From positions 1-11,816 of the forward strand of contig JBHHYS010000071.1 in NCBI GenBank assembly GCA_046757645.1: 11,816 nucleotides of DNA. The letters are read 5' to 3'. Under the pieces are notes generated by a model. The model was given only the letters and a program-made list of their open reading frames with translations. It ran no database searches and was not told the DNA's origin. The DNA is from JBHHYS01 sp046757645. Its GTDB lineage: Bacteria > Acidobacteriota > Terriglobia > Acidiferrales > 2-02-FULL-67-57. The translations under genes and the position numbers were made by a program. This document shows, in pieces, positions 6,587-11,816 of this stretch (position 1 is the stretch's first letter; every line of letters starts with the position of its first letter).

Positions 6587-7663
6587 CTATGCGCGCCACC
6601 CCCAGAAAGTCATCACCACGATATAGAGCACGATCACCGCGCCCACGGCGGTGATAACCCGACCGCTGCGCCCCTCGGGGTGGCGGTCGAGAAACGGGAC
6701 GAGCAGCCACAGCAGCCCCGCCAGCCCAAACAGCAACACACCCAGTTGCTCCCCCTCGATCCACAACAAGCGGCTGGGGAGCAGTTTAAGAGTCTGGAAG
6801 AGAAACAGGAAGTACCACTCCGGCCTGATCCCCGCCGGGGTGGGGGAAAACGGGTCGGCCTTGACCCCCAGCTCCCAGGGGTCGAGGGCGGCGAGCGCCG
6901 CCAGCACACCCAGGGCGATATACCAACCGATGAGGTCGCGCAGGAGGAAGTTGGGGAAAAAAGCGTAGGTGGGCAACGCCTGGCCCCGGGCCCGCTCCTC
7001 CACCGCGGGGGGCACGCTCATCCCGAAGCGCTGCACCAGGAAGAGGTGCGTGGCCAGCAGCAAGGTGGTCAGCAGAGGCAGAACCGCCACATGAAAGCCA
7101 AAAAAGCGGGTGAGGGTGGCGCCGGTGACCTCCTCGCCGCCGCGGAGAAAGCTCAGCATCCAATCGCCCACCAGGGGCACGACAGCCATCATCTCCGTGC
7201 CCACCTTGGTGGCGAAGAAAGCCAGCTCGTTCCAGGGCAGCAAGTAGCCACTGAACCCGAAACCGAGGAAGAGAAAGAACAGCAGGCAGCCGGTCACCCA
7301 GGTGAGTTCGCGCGGCTTGCGGTAGGCCTTGAGGAAGAAGGTAGAGAACATGTGCAGCATAGCGGTGAAGATGAGCAGGTTGCCGGCCCAGGCGTGCACC
7401 CCGCGGATCAACCAGCCGAATTGCACCTTGGTCATAACGAACTGCACGCTTTCAAAGGCGCCGCCGGGCGTGGGCCGGTAGTAGAGCAACAAGAGGATGC
7501 CGGTGACCACCTGGATGAGAAAGAGAAACAGGGTCATCCCCCCCAAGTAGTACCAGAGGGTGTGGCGGTGGCGGGGCACCTGCTTTTTCTGCAACCACTC
7601 CATCCCGCCCTCGCCAAACCGCTCGCTGAACCAGCGGGAGAGCGGCGTGAGCCAAGAGCCCAT
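6587..7663 (-). CDS. Cytochrome b6/subunit IV fusion, quinol oxidase core of a bc complex
   Basis: From the ATG at 7663 this is 358 residues. It joins a b6-like four-helix half with haem ligands H90/H104 and H191/H206 to a subunit IV-like half with PEWY at 282-285, the Qo-site motif. The second His pair is 15 residues apart, as in b6 rather than mitochondrial b, and stretches such as RKPRELTWVTG and FGWLIRGVH are strongly b6-like. The protein oxidises quinol at Qo and moves electrons through two b haems across the membrane. The Cys that binds haem ci in b6 (FYCLGG) is Tyr39 here (WYYLGG), so that extra haem is unlikely to be covalently held. The start is uncertain: a GTG at 7681 overlaps the Rieske gene, while the ATG at 7663 sits four bases after the Rieske TGA. 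I chose the ATG; neither has a clear ribosome site, which fits coupling to the upstream gene. Confidence 0.92.
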   Translation of the reverse strand: MGSWLTPLSRWFSERFGEGGMEWLQKKQVPRHRHTLWYYLGGMTLFLFLIQVVTGILLLLYYRPTPGGAFESVQFVMTKVQFGWLIRGVHAWAGNLLIFTAMLHMFSTFFLKAYRKPRELTWVTGCLLFFLFLGFGFSGYLLPWNELAFFATKVGTEMMAVVPLVGDWMLSFLRGGEEVTGATLTRFFGFHVAVLPLLTTLLLATHLFLVQRFGMSVPPAVEERARGQALPTYAFFPNFLLRDLIGWYIALGVLAALAALDPWELGVKADPFSPTPAGIRPEWYFLFLFQTLKLLPSRLLWIEGEQLGVLLFGLAGLLWLLVPFLDRHPEGRSGRVITAVGAVIVLYIVVMTFWGWRA

Positions 7664-7667
7664 CAGG

Positions 7668-8153
7668 TCACGCCCGGGCACGGCGGGCGACGACGATTTC
7701 CTCGCCGCGCACGTGCACGTCGTAGTGTTCCAGGGGGCGGGGCGGAGGGCCGCTGACGTTGCGGCCGTGCAGGTCGTAGACGCCGTTGTGGCAGGCGCAC
7801 CAGATGTCGTGCTGGCGGGAGCGGTACTGCACCGTGCAGCTCAGGTGGGTGCACACCGCCGTGAAGGCGCGATAGGTGCCGTCCGGCAGCCGAATCAGCA
7901 GGCCGGGGTGGTTGCCGAAGCGGAAGATTTTCCCGGCATTGGGGGAGAGTTCGCCGACGCGGGCGGCGACGACGGTGTTGGTATCGAGCTCGCCGCTTCG
8001 GGGGGGCAGGACGAATTTGAGAATCGGGTACAGGACGGAGGCCAGCGAGGCCAGCACACCCGAGCCGAGCAGGAACCCCAGCAACCGCCGGCGGCCCGAG
8101 GCCGGGGGGGCGGGGTGGTTGGGGGCGGAGCTACGCAGGTTGGAGTTCCTCAC
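7668..8153 (-). CDS. Rieske iron-sulfur protein of the bc complex
   Basis: A 161-residue protein with the two Rieske boxes CTHLSC (101-106) and CACHNG (119-124). These give the Cys/His pairs for the 2Fe-2S cluster, plus the second Cys in each box that forms the stabilising disulfide. An N-terminal basic patch RRRLLGFLLGS (21-31) precedes a single hydrophobic helix (24-49), a typical Tat-type anchor. GPPPRPL (135-141) is the usual Pro loop near the cluster. It takes electrons from quinol at the Qo site of the cytochrome b encoded next and hands them to the multihaem c subunit. The frame opens after an in-frame TGA near 8176, and the only start before the anchor is the GTG at 8153, which has no visible ribosome site. 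The box Ser in CTHLSC replaces the more common Gly. The petA/petC naming is avoided because the complex is not a standard bc1 or b6f. Confidence 0.93.
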   Translation of the reverse strand: MRNSNLRSSAPNHPAPPASGRRRLLGFLLGSGVLASLASVLYPILKFVLPPRSGELDTNTVVAARVGELSPNAGKIFRFGNHPGLLIRLPDGTYRAFTAVCTHLSCTVQYRSRQHDIWCACHNGVYDLHGRNVSGPPPRPLEHYDVHVRGEEIVVARRARA

Positions 8154-8279
8154 CGCTGGCTGCAGTGGACAGAGCGATCAGTTTTCAGGTTTTGTGGCGC
8201 TCGAGCCGTGCCCGTCCGGCGCCGCTCAAATTCGCCGCGCACATCTTAGCATAGGAGTGGGCGGCCGGCACTTTCCTCT

Positions 8280-8615
8280 TCAGGGATTCTCGCGCGCGGC
8301 TTCAGCCTCCGCGCGGGCCTCCAGCTCCTCGGCGATGCTCACATACCGGGCGGCGACCTCCTCCAATAGCCCCGGGACCGCGGCAATGCGCTCGCAACTG
8401 GCCTGATCCGTATGCTGGCAAGGAAAAGCTTCGTTGCGGTACTCCTCGGGCACATAATCCCTCAGCAAACATCCCTCGCAGGTCTCCAGTCGGAGAACTT
8501 GTGCCAGCACACAGACAAATGAATGACTAAAGAAGTTTGTGAACCCGTGGCGGCGAAGACTCTCGGCTTCAGCGCGGAGAATCCGGGCTGCTTCCCGCTT
8601 GGATGTTATTGTCAT
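8280..8615 (-). CDS. Small Cys-rich protein of unknown function
   Basis: A 111-residue protein that I do not recognise. The ATG at 8615 has a strong ribosome site, GGGAGG (8621-8626). The N-terminal part is a charged helix (residues 5-22). The centre holds five Cys (35, 46, 49, 66, 74) in the arrangement C-x10-CxxC-x16-C-x7-C with His68 nearby. The C-terminal third is a Glu/Ala-rich helix ending in ARENP. There is no signal peptide, transmembrane segment or CxxCH, so it should be cytoplasmic. The Cys pattern could bind zinc or an iron-sulfur cluster. It lies 126 bases upstream of the Rieske gene on the same strand and may be the first gene of that operon. A role in assembly or regulation of the complex is a guess only. 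Confidence 0.7.
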   Translation of the reverse strand: MTITSKREAARILRAEAESLRRHGFTNFFSHSFVCVLAQVLRLETCEGCLLRDYVPEEYRNEAFPCQHTDQASCERIAAVPGLLEEVAARYVSIAEELEARAEAEAARENP

Positions 8616-9271
8616 GGTGACCTCCCTCGAGTGGGCGCCCAGTGGGCAATCACCACCGCAGAGGCTACGCGCGGCCCATCACAAAATCTCTTCTTGCCCA
8701 AGCCGCGCGGCGACCCGGCTCCGTGCGGGGCTCCGCTTGTTTTTGCTTGCACAACACCAGCGGGGCAGCCGACTGTGCTCGGCCAGAACCCGTCGCGTGC
8801 TCCAGAAACCACTGCTGGCCGCCAGCACTAGCAACGACTCCAGCGACCCCCGCCCCGGCTCGCCCCCGAATTCGGGCGGGGCGGAAAACCTCATCCCCTT
8901 GCGCACGCCAGCCACTTCGGCCCCGCCCATTTCGCCGTGCGGGCAAGTGAGGGAAACCTTGTTGCTGTTCGTCTGCATCGGGCTCGTGTCCACCCAGCAG
9001 AAGGCAAGCTGATGACCATTTTTCGCTCCGCCGGCGTTTTTTAATTGCCTCAAAACGAACAAGATAGCGGGCAGGCGGGGGCTGGCGAGCCAGCACGAAC
9101 CCCCGGGCTGCGGGCAGATTCTCCGCTGAAGGGCGAAATCCCGCAGCGGGCGCCCGCGGGAGACGACTGCGGGATGCGCACCTTCCAGCGGCAGCAACAA
9201 TGACTCCTGGGCCGTGAGTGGGTTCTCCATCAGTGCCGCGCTCAGAGGGGTTGAAAGCGGAGAATTCGGGC
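8616..9271. other. Gene-poor region with inverted repeats and a gene remnant
   Basis: This 656-base stretch separates the hexahaem cytochrome from the small Cys-rich gene. Open frames run through it on both strands, but only one part of one frame (8760-8978, minus) resembles a known family. Palindromic pieces are GCTGGCGAGCCAGC (9081-9094), ATCCCGCAG/CTGCGGGAT (9138-9146 with 9167-9175) enclosing CGGGCGCCCG (9147-9156), and CCCGAATTCGGG (8865-8876). None is followed by a T run, so none is a clear terminator. Confidence 0.55.
8760..8978 (-). pseudogene. Decayed fragment of an OsmC-family gene
   Basis: From the ATG at 8978 the minus-strand frame resembles the N-terminal half of OsmC-like proteins: NKVSLTCPHGE, then VRKGMRFSAPPEFGGEPGR, then LESLLVLAASSGFWSTRRVL and AEHSRLP. 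OsmC proteins are thiol peroxidases that remove organic hydroperoxides. Intact relatives read PEFGGEPGRW(S/T)PE..LL..VASCF at this point. Here the peroxidatic Cys is replaced by Gly (ASSGF), the Trp-Pro is lost, and the similarity stops after about 73 residues, where some 60-80 more are expected. The frame continues to a stop at 8679 with no OsmC character. No ribosome site precedes the ATG. I infer a truncated pseudogene. The match rests on memory of the family. Confidence 0.5.
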
Positions 9272-10750
9272 CTACTCGCCGGCGAGCACCTTCAGGATCT
9301 CCGGTTCGACTTCCTCGAAGGCGAGCAGGGCGTGGCAGGTGTCACAATCGCCGGGAATGGTGCGCGCCCCATCCGGCGTGGAGTGCAACCCATCGTGGCA
9401 GCGGGAGCAGCCGGGGAACGGGTTGTGACCCAGGTTGTTTGGATAGGTGCCCCAAGTCAGATTCATTTGCGGGAAGACGTTGCGTCGATAGATATCCACC
9501 AGGGTGGCGGCGGCCTGCTCGATGGTGGAGCGACGCGGTGAGTTGAACAGGTGGGGATACTCATTCCGGTAGAAGTCGCGCAGTCGGGAGGGGATCTGGC
9601 GGGCGGCTTCGGCGTGCGAGGGGAAGTCGGCTTGGAGGAGGGCGAGCGCCTGTTGCTTCAGGTAAGGCAGGGAGGGGTCGAGCAAGCCGGCGGCCAGGGC
9701 TTGATCGAGGGCGGGGCCCGGGAGCTGGAAGGCGTGGGTGGGGCGATTGTGACAGTCCATGCAGTCCATCAGGCGCAGGGCGCCGGCCGCGCGCCAAGCG
9801 GCGGGTGACTTTTCGGCGGTCTCGTCCACGTATTCGAGGATTTCGCCATTCGGGCGCCGGTAGCGCACGTAGGGGATTTGCTGGCGTTGGGGGTCGGTGG
9901 CCAGGTAGCGGATTTCGGCGCCCGGCTCGAGATGCACGCCGTGATTTCCGCGGGGCTGGCGGGTGAGCAGGTCGAGCCCCCCGGTGTGCATGAGCAGTAC
10001 GGTTTTGGTTTCGGTGTTGGCTTCGTCCTCCGCGAAGTGAGTCTTCACGATGAGCTTCTCGCCGGCAAACTTCAGCGGCCAGTGGCACTGCTCGCAGGTT
10101 TCCCGCGAGGGGCGCAGATCCTCGATGGGGATGGGAATGGGACGCGAGTAGAGATCGAAGGTGACCGAGACCACCTGGTAGGCCCCGGAGAGTTTCGAGC
10201 GCACAAACCAGGGCGCCCCCGGGCCAATGTGGCACTCCACACAGGCCACCCGGGCGTGGGGCGAGTTCTGGTAGGCGGTGTACTCGGGCTGCATGACCGA
10301 ATGGCAGGTGAGGCCGCAGAACTGGACCGAGTCCATGTAGTAGATGCCGCGGTAGGTGGCGGTGAGCAGCAGGGCCAGGTTCAGCCCGCTCATCACCACC
10401 ACGAACCAGAGCGTTTCCCGCAGGCGGGGATCCCGCAGGTCAATCTGGGGATACTCATCCGGGAGTCGCCGGGCGAGTTTTTCCCCGTGGAACCGGCGCC
10501 AGATGCCCAGGGGGATGAGGAGCAACCCGAGGACGAAAATCGCTGGCAGGCCGAGGAAGGCAATGATGCCGATATAGGGGCCAACGCGCACCCCAAAGAA
10601 CTCGGTGGTGTAAAAGGTGATGAGGGTGATGGCACTGGCGGTGGTGAGGGCAACGCCGAGCTGGCTGACGCGGTTGTTGCCCAGATACCAGACCGGGCGG
10701 ACGGCGCGCCGCAGTGCTTCCTGCCAGAAAGTTTCACGCGCGCGCCCCAC
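9272..10750 (-). CDS. NapC/NirT-type membrane multihaem cytochrome c (six haems)
   Basis: A 492-residue protein with three transmembrane helices (about 33-52, 58-84, 113-132) followed by a periplasmic cytochrome domain. Haem sites are one CxxxCH (FCGLTCHSVM, Cys145-His150) and five CxxCH starting at residues 170, 219, 330, 448 and 469. The first pair with NSPHARVACVECHIGPGAPW resembles the NapC/NirT/NrfH quinol dehydrogenase domain, in which the first haem lies at the membrane surface and a Met or Asp can act as an unusual ligand. It likely oxidises menaquinol and passes electrons to periplasmic cytochromes, as CymA does in Shewanella, but with two extra N-terminal helices and a longer C-terminal haem domain. 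The GTG at 10750 has GGAG seven bases upstream and a good promoter at 10771-10799. It is divergent from the plus-strand cytochrome. I see no reductase gene that would tie it to one terminal acceptor. Confidence 0.9.
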   Translation of the reverse strand: MGRARETFWQEALRRAVRPVWYLGNNRVSQLGVALTTASAITLITFYTTEFFGVRVGPYIGIIAFLGLPAIFVLGLLLIPLGIWRRFHGEKLARRLPDEYPQIDLRDPRLRETLWFVVVMSGLNLALLLTATYRGIYYMDSVQFCGLTCHSVMQPEYTAYQNSPHARVACVECHIGPGAPWFVRSKLSGAYQVVSVTFDLYSRPIPIPIEDLRPSRETCEQCHWPLKFAGEKLIVKTHFAEDEANTETKTVLLMHTGGLDLLTRQPRGNHGVHLEPGAEIRYLATDPQRQQIPYVRYRRPNGEILEYVDETAEKSPAAWRAAGALRLMDCMDCHNRPTHAFQLPGPALDQALAAGLLDPSLPYLKQQALALLQADFPSHAEAARQIPSRLRDFYRNEYPHLFNSPRRSTIEQAAATLVDIYRRNVFPQMNLTWGTYPNNLGHNPFPGCSRCHDGLHSTPDGARTIPGDCDTCHALLAFEEVEPEILKVLAGE

Positions 10751-10770
10751 TGTGGCTCCGCTTCGGGAGG

Positions 10771-10799
10771 AGTATCACATCGGCTGTCGCGGGCGTCAA
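10771..10799 (-). promoter_or_regulatory. Sigma-70 type promoter for the NapC-type cytochrome
   Basis: On the minus strand TTGACG (10794-10799) is followed after 17 bases by GATACT (10771-10776). The bases TGT directly before the -10 box make an extended -10. The -35 matches five of six and the -10 four of six consensus bases. The transcript would start near 10764, about 14 bases before the GTG at 10750. Confidence 0.5.
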
Positions 10800-10828
10800 C
10801 GTTTAGCGATAGCGATGTGGTTTCTCAG

Positions 10829-10870
10829 CCGCCGGGTGGGTTTCGGCGCACCCGGGTTCGCGCCCGGCGG
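10829..10870. promoter_or_regulatory. Inverted repeat in the divergent intergenic region
   Basis: CCGCCGGG (10829-10836) and CCCGGCGG (10863-10870) form a perfect 8-base inverted repeat. Inside it GGGTG (10834-10838) can instead pair with CACCC (10849-10853). The block sits between the two divergent cytochrome genes, just before the start region of the plus-strand gene, where a regulator site or an mRNA structure would be useful. High GC content makes such repeats common, so function is uncertain. Confidence 0.3.
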
Positions 10871-10877
10871 ATAATTT

Positions 10878-10894
10878 TGGCCCGCCACGTGCAA
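10878..10894 (+). promoter_or_regulatory. Possible sigma-54 type promoter for the plus-strand cytochrome
   Basis: TTGGCCCG-CCAC-GTGCA has the required GG-N10-GC spacing. The -24 box matches seven of eight bases and the -12 box four of five. A start about 12 bases after the GC, near 10904, would leave the AAAGGAG at 10893-10899 untranscribed. The promoter therefore supports the internal ATG at 10956 rather than the GTG at 10908. The two readings conflict, so confidence is low. Confidence 0.3.
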
Positions 10895-10907
10895 AGGAGA
10901 GTTGCTG

Positions 10908-11816
10908 GTGCTGGCGATGAACTCCCAATCGGCCATTCTCTCGGCGCCGGCGGGCATGAACCGCGCGGCGCTCTTGCTCGTATTTGCGGCGGGGCTGCTG
11001 GCGGCGGGAGCGACCGCCGCGAATGGGGAGGAGTGCCTGGACTGCCACGGGGACGCCGTCCCGGCGAGCCCGTTTGCCGCCAGCGCGCACGCGGAGTTCG
11101 GCTGTGCCGGGTGTCATACCGACATCGAGGGTTTTCCCCACCCCAGCAAAGCGGCTCCCCCCGATTGCGCCACCTGCCACGACCAGGTGGTGGCTGCCTA
11201 CCGGCAAAGCATCCACGGGCAGGCGCGCGGCAGCGGCACGCTCGAAGCGCCGAATTGTTTCAGTTGCCATGGAGACGTCCATGCCCTGGTGCCCCACACT
11301 GATTCTGCTTCTCCCGTCCACCCCAGCCGCCTGCCGGAAACCTGCGGGAGCTGCCATGCCAATCCCGAGCTGGTGGCCAAGTTCAACATCCCCTTCGCCC
11401 GACCGCTCGCAGCCTACCGGGCCAGCGTGCATGCCCGGGCCGTGGCGCAAGGGCGGGATGGAGCCACTTGCAGCGACTGCCATGGCAGCCACGCCATCTT
11501 TGCCGCCGCCGATCCCCGGTCCCCCGTCTACCACTCGCGCGTGCCAGAAACCTGCGGGACGTGTCACAATCAGATTGCCGCCGCCTATAAGAATAGCATC
11601 CACGGCATCGCCGTCGCTCACGGCGCGCGCCAGGCTCCGGTGTGCACCGACTGCCACGGCGAGCATCGCATCCTGTCACCGAAGGAACCGGGCTCACCCG
11701 TCTTTTCCACAAACATCCCCCTGCTCACTTGCGGGCGTTGCCACGGCGACATCCGCCTGACCGAAAGGTACGGGCTGCCGCTCGACAAGGTGCCCGCCTA
11801 CGAGGACAGCTACCAC
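10908..11816 (+). CDS. Periplasmic multihaem cytochrome c, at least nine haems (3' end beyond window)
   Basis: The frame is open from a GTG at 10908 through 303 codons to the window edge. Nine CxxCH motifs start at residues 43, 66, 87, 117, 146, 188, 216, 246 and 275, and more may follow. Repeated modules are visible: (L/V)PETCGxCH twice, Y(R/K)xS(I/V)H three times, and CxxCHGxH. They also occur in the nonahaem subunit of the bc complex. A signal peptide MNRAALLLVFAAGLLAAGATA begins at the in-frame ATG at 10956. AAAGGAG lies about eight bases before the GTG at 10908, while ATGs at 10917 and 10956 are alternatives, so the start is unsettled. Proteins of this type act as periplasmic electron carriers. 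Some, such as CbcL of Geobacter, carry a C-terminal dihaem cytochrome b membrane domain, which this one could have beyond the edge. It is divergent from the NapC-type gene. Confidence 0.88.
   Translation, partial: MLAMNSQSAILSAPAGMNRAALLLVFAAGLLAAGATAANGEECLDCHGDAVPASPFAASAHAEFGCAGCHTDIEGFPHPSKAAPPDCATCHDQVVAAYRQSIHGQARGSGTLEAPNCFSCHGDVHALVPHTDSASPVHPSRLPETCGSCHANPELVAKFNIPFARPLAAYRASVHARAVAQGRDGATCSDCHGSHAIFAAADPRSPVYHSRVPETCGTCHNQIAAAYKNSIHGIAVAHGARQAPVCTDCHGEHRILSPKEPGSPVFSTNIPLLTCGRCHGDIRLTERYGLPLDKVPAYEDSYH

Noticed and set aside
5644..6654. Plus-strand open frame of 336 codons
   Set aside because: It is antisense to the nonahaem cytochrome; Gly/Ala/Val-rich composition without motifs is typical of a shadow frame.
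8198..8214. GG-N10-GC sigma-54-like site before the Rieske gene (CGGGCACG-GCTC-GAGCG)
   Set aside because: The -24 half is fair but the -12 half matches only two of five bases, which is expected by chance in this GC-rich sequence.
8679..9230. Full 183-codon minus-strand frame as an intact gene
   Set aside because: Only its middle part resembles a known family (OsmC); both ends are without motif, the catalytic Cys is missing, and there is no ribosome site.
9878..11302. Long plus-strand open frame of 474 codons
   Set aside because: It lies opposite the hexahaem gene and partly out of frame with the plus-strand cytochrome; its composition is that of a reverse-complement shadow in GC-rich DNA.
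10803..11666. Minus-strand open frame of 287 codons across the plus-strand cytochrome
   Set aside because: Nine regularly spaced CxxCH motifs in the plus-strand frame show which strand is coding.
1..11816. CRISPR array, insertion sequence or phage genes
   Set aside because: No regularly spaced repeats, transposase, integrase or phage-like products are seen on either strand.

Overview
The window is GC-rich and almost entirely a gene neighbourhood for multihaem cytochromes and quinol-linked electron transfer. It suggests a Gram-negative bacterium that respires anaerobically, or oxidises metals, by moving electrons across the outer membrane. The mix of an MtrA/DmsE-type decahaem protein, an MtrB/PioB-like barrel, a b6-type bc complex with a multihaem c subunit and an AhbD-type haem synthase fits Acidobacteriota or a Desulfobacterota-like lineage. 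That assignment is inference from gene content, not from a marker gene.

Layout. Everything from 1 to 10750 that I accept as coding is on the minus strand; only the last gene is on the plus strand. Reading the minus strand from high to low coordinates: (1) 9272-10750 is a NapC/NirT-type hexahaem membrane cytochrome, transcribed divergently from a nonahaem-or-larger periplasmic cytochrome (10908 to the right edge). (2) 8616-9271 has no intact gene; it holds a decayed OsmC-like fragment and strong inverted repeats. (3) 8615-5305 is an apparent operon: a small Cys-rich protein, a Rieske protein, a fused cytochrome b6/subunit IV and a membrane-anchored nonahaem cytochrome c. (4) 4972-3008 holds a radical SAM/SPASM enzyme of the AhbD haem b synthase type and a nitroreductase-family protein. 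(5) 2665-1 is an mtrA-mtrB-like pair: a decahaem periplasmic cytochrome and an outer-membrane barrel that runs off the left edge.

How the genes may work together (inference). The NapC-type protein and the bc complex would both take electrons from quinol. The nonahaem subunit would replace cytochrome c1/f and pass electrons into a periplasmic pool that includes the plus-strand cytochrome. The decahaem-barrel conduit would carry them across the outer membrane, or bring them in if the system works in reverse as in Fe(II) oxidation. About 43 haem-binding motifs lie in five visible proteins, so a haem synthase next door makes sense. A very good sigma-54 promoter sits in front of the decahaem gene and suggests that the conduit is induced separately from the rest.
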